Both the position numbers and the translations under genes were made by a program. Shown piece by piece: positions 35,163 to 41,479 of a stretch of DNA of 43,536 nt. The stretch's first letter is position 1. Every line of letters begins with the position of its first letter. Location: the NCBI GenBank assembly GCA_963169295.1, contig CAUJDD010000089.1, positions 1 to 43,536 on the forward strand, in the 5' to 3' direction. The notes beneath the pieces were generated by a model, which ran no database searches, was not told the DNA's origin, and was given only the letters and a program-made list of their open reading frames with translations. The stretch comes from UBA4416 sp020846025. Its GTDB lineage: Bacteria > Bacteroidota > Bacteroidia > B-17B0 > Aurantibacillaceae.

Positions 35163-36416
35163 ATGACAATACAGGATATAAAAATACGTTTTAAAATTAT
35201 TGGTAATAATCCATTGCTCGATAGGGCAATAGATGTGGCATATCAAGTAGCTCCTACTGATTTGAATGTGTTAATTACTGGTGAGAGCGGTACTGGTAAA
35301 GAAGCCTTTCCTCAGATTATACATCAAAATAGTTCTCGCAAACATGGTTCATACATAGCAGTAAACTGTGGTGCTATACCCGAAGGAACTATTGATAGTG
35401 AACTTTTTGGACATGAAAAAGGAGCCTTTACAGGCGCACACGAAGCTAGAAAAGGTTATTTTGAAGTTGCTAATGGTGGAACCATTTTTTTAGATGAAGT
35501 AGGGGAGTTGCCTTTATCTACACAAGCTCGTTTATTACGTGTTTTAGAAACAGGTGAATATATTAGAGTGGGAAGTAGCAAAGTTCAAAAAACAAATGTA
35601 CGGGTGGTAGCTGCAACTAACCTTAATTTTAGCATGGCCATTGAAAAAGGAAAGTTTAGAGAGGATTTGTATTATCGTTTAAATACTGTTCCTGTTAATT
35701 TACCACCACTACGCGAACGGAAAGGAGATATTGCATTACTGTTTCAAAAATTTGCACACGATTTCGCCTCTAAATACCGTATGCCAACCGTTAAGTTATT
35801 GCCAGAAGCAGAGCAGGCTCTAATAAATTATTATTGGCCAGGTAATATTCGTCAGCTAAAAAACATAGCTGAGCAAATTTCAATTATAGAAAAAGAAAGA
35901 GAAATTTCTTTAGAATGTTTATTACAGTATTTACCAAATTATAATGTAAGTAATGTGCCTACTCTTGCCGGAAGTTCTTTTTCAGGTGCTTCAAATAATT
36001 CAGATTTGAATGAACGCGAATTGTTGTATAAGGTATTATACGATATGAAGAAAGATCTGAATGATTTAAAAAAAGTGGTACGCGACATCATTCAATCGGG
36101 TAGTGTTAATATCAGCGATTTACCAAGTGATAATATTTCAACTTCAGACAGTATTCAACCTCTTGGCGCTAATTATACAGAAGTAACAGGAGTAAATGAT
36201 ATAAAAATTCATAACCCAATTATTGTAAAAGAAGGTGCTGGATATACAAAACCAATTGAAGTGGAAGAATCATTATCACTTCAAGATAAAGAGATTGATA
36301 TGATTAAAAAAGCTTTAAAAAAACACAAAGGTAAACGCAAATATGCCGCACAAGAGTTGGGTATTAGTGAGCGAACATTATACCGAAAGATAAATGAACA
36401 CAAAATAGAAGAATAA
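35163..36416 (+). CDS. Sigma-54-dependent Fis-family transcriptional activator, no receiver domain
   Basis: 417 residues. The AAA+ domain occupies about 12-250: Walker A GESGTGKE (40-47), the sigma-54 contact loop GAFTGA (87-92), Walker B TIFLDEVGEL, and the arginine-finger region FREDLYYRLNTVPV. It has no N-terminal receiver, GAF or PAS domain, so its activity must be controlled by another protein or by its own level. The linker is Ser/Asn-rich (about 255-380). A Fis-type helix-turn-helix ends the protein (KHKGKRKYAAQELGISERTL). It is 24 nt after miaB; its target promoters are unknown. In other Bacteroidota this gene sits beside miaB too. Confidence 0.92.
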   Translation: MTIQDIKIRFKIIGNNPLLDRAIDVAYQVAPTDLNVLITGESGTGKEAFPQIIHQNSSRKHGSYIAVNCGAIPEGTIDSELFGHEKGAFTGAHEARKGYFEVANGGTIFLDEVGELPLSTQARLLRVLETGEYIRVGSSKVQKTNVRVVAATNLNFSMAIEKGKFREDLYYRLNTVPVNLPPLRERKGDIALLFQKFAHDFASKYRMPTVKLLPEAEQALINYYWPGNIRQLKNIAEQISIIEKEREISLECLLQYLPNYNVSNVPTLAGSSFSGASNNSDLNERELLYKVLYDMKKDLNDLKKVVRDIIQSGSVNISDLPSDNISTSDSIQPLGANYTEVTGVNDIKIHNPIIVKEGAGYTKPIEVEESLSLQDKEIDMIKKALKKHKGKRKYAAQELGISERTLYRKINEHKIEE

Positions 36417-36455
36417 ATAATAATACATAAATTTAACCCCAAAGATTAAAACATT

Positions 36456-36863
36456 ATGAAACTACTTAAATTATCAATTGCCATAGTTACCATTAGTGTT
36501 ATGGTTGCATGTGCTTCTAAGAAATCAACAACTACAAGTACAGCCGAAACAAAAACAACTGAGTCTCCAAAACGAATTGGTAATGGTGTGTTTGCACCTC
36601 AAGACGAACAATTAACTGCTATTAAAACAAAATACCCAAATGCAACGATGTCTGTTCTAAATGAAGGGCATACTATTTATACCGGAGCTTGTACTAATTG
36701 CCATGCAACTAAAAGTATTTATAAATTTTCGGAACAAGATTGGCCAGGTATAATTGAAAGTATGTCGAAAAAAGCTAAGCTAACTGCCGAACAAAAAGAG
36801 GCTTTAACGCAATATGTGTTTTCAATTAAAATGACTCAACCGGCATCTGCTCCAAATAAATAA
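36456..36863 (+). CDS. Haem c lipoprotein (single CxxCH)
   Basis: 135 residues. The signal peptide ends in the lipobox MVACAS (Cys at about residue 19), followed by a Ser/Thr/Lys tether. The motif CTNCH (CxxCH) near residue 79 should bind one haem c covalently. A helix follows (EQDWPGIIESMSKKAKLT) containing a Met that could be the second ligand, and the sequence ends in a short Pro/Ala tail. It therefore looks like a small membrane-anchored electron carrier in the periplasm, or a domain-sized cytochrome-like protein. It is inside the miaB/sigma-54 set, 39 nt after the activator and 1 nt before DUF2851 (stop and start read TAAGATG). Confidence 0.8.
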   Translation: MKLLKLSIAIVTISVMVACASKKSTTTSTAETKTTESPKRIGNGVFAPQDEQLTAIKTKYPNATMSVLNEGHTIYTGACTNCHATKSIYKFSEQDWPGIIESMSKKAKLTAEQKEALTQYVFSIKMTQPASAPNK

Positions 36864-36864
36864 G

Positions 36865-38136
36865 ATGAACGAAGCCTTACTTCATACCATTTGGAAGTAT
36901 AAATTGCTTCAGTTAAATAAATTTATTGGAACTAAAAACGAAGCTATTGAAATAGTTTCTATTGGTGAACATAATCAGGACTCAGGTCCTGATTTTTTTA
37001 ATTCTAAAGTTAAAATTAACGAACTTTTATTGGCAGGTAATGTAGAAATCCATGTTAAAACCTCCGACTGGCTGAAACATCAACATCAATTTAATAAAGC
37101 CTATGATAATTTAATTTTACATGTTGTGTACGAACACGATGTAGAACTTGAACAAAATAAGCAATATAACGTGTCGGTTTTAGAACTTAAAAAATACGTG
37201 AAACCTAAGTTATTAGAGCAATATCATCAACTCCAAGTATCTAAACAAAAAATAGCTTGCGGTCAAGCAATTAATACAGTTCCTAGTATCATTTGGAATT
37301 TATGGTTAGATAAATTAGCGGTTTCGCGCCTTGAGTCAAAAACAAATTATATTGAACAACTCTTTAAGTTTGCACAACATAATTTTGAAGAAACCTTATA
37401 TCTACTTTTATTCAGAAGCTTTGGGTTAAAAATAAATGATGAAGCTTTTGAATTATTAGCTAAGCATTTAGGTAATTCTATCATTAAAAAACATATAGGA
37501 AATATTACTCAAATAGAAGCACTATTGTTTGGTGTTGCTGGATTTTTAGAAGAGCCTTTACAAGATGCGTATGCAAAAGATTTACAAAATGAGTTTGAAT
37601 TTTTGAAACACAAATATCAATTAGTTACTTTGCAAAAAAAGATTTGGAAATTTTCTAAAACACGTCCTTCTAATTTCCCAACAATTCGATTAGCTCAATT
37701 AGCACAGCTTTTAAATCAGCAAACATCCTTATTTCATCTCATAGAAAAACAACCTTCTATAAAAGAAATCAAAAAATTCTTTAATATAACTCCAAGTTTT
37801 TATTGGCAGACACATTATTATTTCGATAGCGACGAACAAAAATTAAGTTGTAAGTTTGGTGAGTTATCTATTAATAACAGTATAATAAATACAATAGTTC
37901 CATTTTTGTTTTTTATAGCACAGCACACCCAGCAGGAGTTTTATATAGATTATGCTTTAAACCTATTACAAGCCTTGCCATCTGAGGAAAATACTAAAAC
38001 AAAACCTTATGCTCAATTGGGCATGGATGCCAAAAACGCCATGGAAAGTCAAGCGCAAATTTACCTTTACGATAATTATTGTTTAAAAAAAGAATGTTTA
38101 AAGTGCAGAGTGGCAGAATTTTTGCTTAAAAATTAA
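36865..38136 (+). CDS. DUF2851 family protein
   Basis: 423 residues, no signal peptide and no membrane segment. The start is typical of DUF2851: a short helix followed by IVSIGEHNQDSGPDFFNSKVKI, GNVEIHVKTSDWLKHQH and YDNLILHVVYEHD. The G-x-D-F, E-x-H and V-x-x-S-D-W pattern, with Asp, Glu and Lys in a beta-sheet core, resembles a restriction-endonuclease-like fold; that likeness is my inference. The C-terminus ends in a C-x4-C-x2-C segment (CLKKECLKCR). No function is established. Separated from the haem c gene by one nucleotide, so translation is probably coupled. Confidence 0.88.
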   Translation: MNEALLHTIWKYKLLQLNKFIGTKNEAIEIVSIGEHNQDSGPDFFNSKVKINELLLAGNVEIHVKTSDWLKHQHQFNKAYDNLILHVVYEHDVELEQNKQYNVSVLELKKYVKPKLLEQYHQLQVSKQKIACGQAINTVPSIIWNLWLDKLAVSRLESKTNYIEQLFKFAQHNFEETLYLLLFRSFGLKINDEAFELLAKHLGNSIIKKHIGNITQIEALLFGVAGFLEEPLQDAYAKDLQNEFEFLKHKYQLVTLQKKIWKFSKTRPSNFPTIRLAQLAQLLNQQTSLFHLIEKQPSIKEIKKFFNITPSFYWQTHYYFDSDEQKLSCKFGELSINNSIINTIVPFLFFIAQHTQQEFYIDYALNLLQALPSEENTKTKPYAQLGMDAKNAMESQAQIYLYDNYCLKKECLKCRVAEFLLKN

Positions 38137-38159
38137 ATTAATTTTACTTTTTATATAAG

Positions 38160-38393
38160 ATGATAGATAAAATACAATACTGGTTTGAGCAAAAAGCCTT
38201 TGGGGTGTGTGAATGGTGGGGAAAAAAACTAGGTATTAAAACTACTCACATACGTATGTACTTTATTTATTTATCTTTCTTTACGTTTGGCTCTCCAATA
38301 ATTATTTATTTTATGATGGCATTTATTTTGGAGCATAAAGATTTTTTTAAACCCAGTTCGTATAAAAAACGCCAAAGTGTTTGGGATTTATAG
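38160..38393 (+). CDS. Small PspC-domain membrane protein
   Basis: 77 residues. The PspC pattern is visible: a cytoplasmic amphipathic start (FGVCEWWGKKLGI), then IRMYFIYLSFFTFGSPIIIYFMMAFIL as the membrane-spanning part (about 35-60), ending with a Lys/Trp tail (KRQSVWDL). PspC proteins take part in envelope-stress sensing in enteric bacteria; in Bacteroidota stand-alone PspC proteins have no described partner, and pspA/pspB are not in the window. It is 23 nt downstream of DUF2851 and closes the set. Confidence 0.85.
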   Translation: MIDKIQYWFEQKAFGVCEWWGKKLGIKTTHIRMYFIYLSFFTFGSPIIIYFMMAFILEHKDFFKPSSYKKRQSVWDL

Positions 38394-38470
38394 ATTTTAG
38401 TTGAATCCACTTTCTCTTTCGCTTAAAGTCTTGTTTTTTTCTTTTAATCAGGTATTTAGTGTTAAAATTC

Positions 38471-38504
38471 TTGCCTAATTACAAAGGTTTAATATCTTTG
38501 TAAT
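38471..38504 (+). promoter_or_regulatory. Promoter of the fibre gene with palindrome across the -7 box
   Basis: TTG at 38471-38473, a 19-nt spacer, and TATCTTTG at 38493-38500 form an ideal Bacteroidota promoter, 43 nt before ATG 38544. A hyphenated palindrome, ATTACAAAG (38478-38486) and CTTTGTAAT (38496-38504), spans the -7 box and could be a repressor site or form a cruciform. Confidence 0.75.
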
Positions 38505-38543
38505 ACCTACTTTACTAAAAAATCTGTTTAAAAAAATCATTAT

Positions 38544-41444
38544 ATGAAGAAATCATTAATTATCTTTTTTTTATTTATTTCAACGATCATTTTAGCCCAA
38601 GTCCCTCAGGGCATCAATTATCAATCTATAATTCGAACAAGTGCTGGTGCAGTGATGAGTAATTCTGCTGTAACTGTTGAATTTAAATTATATGATGGCT
38701 TATCAGGGCCTTTGTTGTATCATGAGTCTCATGCAACTACTACCAATCAATTTGGCATGGTGAATCTTGTAATTGGTCAAGGTACTCAGATAAGCGGATC
38801 AGTTGCTTCATTTTCTGTAATACCTTGGGCTATCGGTATTGGATATGAGGTATTCGTAAACTCAAATGTTATTGGTACTAAACAGTTGTTTATGAGTGTT
38901 CCTTATGCTTTACACTCAAGAGCGCCAATCGTTACTTATAGCAATAATATTTTATCGGTAGGTGGTAATACAACTACTATTAATTCTAGCCCAACGTATT
39001 CGGCTGGTACTGGAATTGATATAAATTCTGGAATTATTTCGGGTACTGCAAACATTGTAGGAACAGGAGCTACAACAGTTATTGGCACTTATCCGAATTT
39101 AATTATTAATACTCCAACAGTTGCGCCAAGTCAATCTGTTTCAATTGTTGGAATAAATAGCGCAACTGTAACAGGTAGTTATCCAAACTTTACAGTTAAT
39201 GTTCCAAATTCAGGATCTACAGGTGTTTTACCAGGAGGATTAAATGGGCAGTTTTTATATTATAACTCAACAGTTTGGGATACCTTACCTAGAAATAATT
39301 TATATTTTGATGGAACGAATTTTGGAGTTGGTACTACTTCTCCACAAGCAAATTTTCATGTAGTAGGTGATGGTAAGTTTAATGCAAGTGTTACAACGCC
39401 ACATGTATTTACAAATACTTTAACTGTTACCGGTGGCACTTTTGGGCAGGTACTCACAAGTGATGCGGCTGGAAATGGAACATTTCAAAATTTGCCACTT
39501 CCTCCAACTCCAACAATTACCGGAACAGGCATTGCAATAGTTACTCCTACAACAGGAACTAATTTTACCGTAAATGTACCCAAACCAACTTTTTCTTCAT
39601 TATCAGGGATTTTAAGTTTTGGAGGAACGAATACTGTTTCTATTACCTCGCCATTAAGTTTGTCAGGAACAACTTTGACATCTGGTGTTGGAACAAACTC
39701 AGTTAATCTTTCATCATTATCTGGTTTATGGTCAACTGTATCATTAACTAATGCAGCTATTACAAATACAGCCAGTTTAGCAGGGATTGGCACATTAAAT
39801 CCAACTTATAAATTAGATGTGTATGGTAATGGTTCTGTTCCTGCAACAATACATGGTTATAATTCTGGTGCAACCTCTTCAGCTACCGGAATATTTGGAG
39901 AAAACCCCAATAATGGTATTGGAGTGTATGGTCAAAGTAATTCTGGAGCGGGAATTTGGGGTAAGTCTACCAGTGGTTCGGGTGTTTATGGAGAATCTAC
40001 TAGTGGTGATGCAGGTAAGTTTATTTTACCAAGTAACACAACAACAGCAAGTGCAGTTAATGCACAAACCAATGGTACGGGTCCTGCGCTTTTTGCTCGA
40101 ACTTATAATGTATCTCCTTTAGCATTAGCTGCTAAGATTGATGGACACTCATGGTTAGCTGGCAAGTTAAGATTAGATTCTACTTTAACAGTAAGTGGCT
40201 ATATTAATCCTCCAAGTCCAGCCCCATCTGGAGAAGGTAGAATGTATTATGATAAATCTACAAATAAGTTTAAAGTTTCTGAAAATGGTGGTGCTTATGT
40301 AAATTTAATTAACTCTAATATTTCACCTTGGCAATTTCTTGCAGGTAGTATTTTTCCTAATAATAATCCTGCTTCTGATAAAGTAGCAATTGGTTCAAAT
40401 ACTGCTAATGCATTACTTGATGTGCAGAGTACAAATTCAAGCGGATTAACAATTCAACCTTTAGTAAGCATAGTTAATAATAATAATTCATTTAACGGAT
40501 TAAGTTTACTAAATGTTGTGAAGAATATAGGTAGTGGAGATGATGTCGCTTTATTTGATAATAAAACAACAACAGGAGGAGCATTAAAAGCAAAAATTAC
40601 AAATACGGCTAGTATTGGAAATGTTATTGAGGCTTTAAATGATGGTATGTCTAGTGCTGCTTATTTTAAGAACAATTTAATTGGTAATACATCAACTGTA
40701 TTACAGGTGGTGCATAGTGGTGGAGGACAAGGGGTTAATATTCAAACTAATAATGCTAATGCATTGTATGCTACATCTAGTGGCACAGTAGTTCCAACTG
40801 TAAATATAAATAATTCAGCTGGAGAAGGATTGCATGTATATGCGCAATCAAGATCCATATATTCGCAATCAAATTCAAACTCTATGGCTGCATTTGAATC
40901 TGTAAATACAGGAAATGGACCTACAATAATGGCCTATAAAAATATCAGTTCAACTTTAGGAAATGTAGCTCAATTTAACAACAACTCTGCAGCTAATGGG
41001 TCAGATGTGTTATTGATAAATAATGCTGGGTCAGGAGCTGCAATTCATGCAATTAGTGGACCAACTGTAACCGGAGGTAGTAATGTAGCTTTGTGGCTAG
41101 AAGAAGGTCATATAAAAACATCAGGAGTAAATGCTACTTCAAATACAACGGTAACCGCAATTTCAGGAGCAACTGTTATAGGAAATGATGTTTCTGGAAA
41201 ATTAAGTATCACAACAACTTCTACTTCAATTCCTGCTAATCAAGAGATGATTAAAGTAACGTTTAATAAACCTTATCCTTCGGGTGTTACGCCAAATGTT
41301 ATCATCACTCCATCTAATTTATATTCAGCAGGAATGCAGCCTTATGTGTCTTCGGTTTCTAACACTGGTTTTAGTGTGTTCTTCAATGTCAATACTCCAA
41401 GTATTATAAGAACTTATACATTGAATTACATAGTCATACAATAA
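38544..41444 (+). CDS. Large repetitive fibre-like surface protein
   Basis: 966 residues. The signal peptide ends at Ala18-Gln19. Residues 20-135 form the N-terminal domain found on many Bacteroidota fibre proteins: PQGINYQSIIRTSAG, HATTTNQFGMVNLVIGQGT and KQLFMSVPYALHSRA. Next come several Thr/Asn/Val-rich modules ending in NFTVNVP or similar (about 135-370). A block of YGQSNSGAGIWGKSTSGSG-like repeats (about 445-495) recalls phage tail-fibre and adhesin sequences. The final 80 residues (about 885-966) are a compact beta domain with QEMIKVTFNKPYPSG, PNVIITPSN and YTLNYIVIQ. There is no T9SS sorting domain. An adhesin, stalk or extracellular fibre is a reasonable guess. The second fibre gene follows by 35 nt. 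Confidence 0.8.
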   Translation: MKKSLIIFFLFISTIILAQVPQGINYQSIIRTSAGAVMSNSAVTVEFKLYDGLSGPLLYHESHATTTNQFGMVNLVIGQGTQISGSVASFSVIPWAIGIGYEVFVNSNVIGTKQLFMSVPYALHSRAPIVTYSNNILSVGGNTTTINSSPTYSAGTGIDINSGIISGTANIVGTGATTVIGTYPNLIINTPTVAPSQSVSIVGINSATVTGSYPNFTVNVPNSGSTGVLPGGLNGQFLYYNSTVWDTLPRNNLYFDGTNFGVGTTSPQANFHVVGDGKFNASVTTPHVFTNTLTVTGGTFGQVLTSDAAGNGTFQNLPLPPTPTITGTGIAIVTPTTGTNFTVNVPKPTFSSLSGILSFGGTNTVSITSPLSLSGTTLTSGVGTNSVNLSSLSGLWSTVSLTNAAITNTASLAGIGTLNPTYKLDVYGNGSVPATIHGYNSGATSSATGIFGENPNNGIGVYGQSNSGAGIWGKSTSGSGVYGESTSGDAGKFILPSNTTTASAVNAQTNGTGPALFARTYNVSPLALAAKIDGHSWLAGKLRLDSTLTVSGYINPPSPAPSGEGRMYYDKSTNKFKVSENGGAYVNLINSNISPWQFLAGSIFPNNNPASDKVAIGSNTANALLDVQSTNSSGLTIQPLVSIVNNNNSFNGLSLLNVVKNIGSGDDVALFDNKTTTGGALKAKITNTASIGNVIEALNDGMSSAAYFKNNLIGNTSTVLQVVHSGGGQGVNIQTNNANALYATSSGTVVPTVNINNSAGEGLHVYAQSRSIYSQSNSNSMAAFESVNTGNGPTIMAYKNISSTLGNVAQFNNNSAANGSDVLLINNAGSGAAIHAISGPTVTGGSNVALWLEEGHIKTSGVNATSNTTVTAISGATVIGNDVSGKLSITTTSTSIPANQEMIKVTFNKPYPSGVTPNVIITPSNLYSAGMQPYVSSVSNTGFSVFFNVNTPSIIRTYTLNYIVIQ
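38859..39022 (+). repeat. Copy 1 of a 164-bp near-identical block shared by the two fibre genes
   Basis: Matches 41813-41976 with 5 mismatches in 164 nt by eye count and no gaps. It encodes the end of the N-terminal domain and the start of the stalk. The sequence on either side is clearly more diverged. Confidence 0.85.
39598..39691 (+). repeat. Copy 1 of a 94-bp identical block shared by the two fibre genes
   Basis: Identical over 94 nt to 42573-42666. It encodes a stalk module with SGILSFGGTNTVSI. Flanking sequence differs, including at the next base. Confidence 0.9.
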
Positions 41445-41479
41445 ATAAATTAGATATTGAACTTAAACAACTTTGAGAG

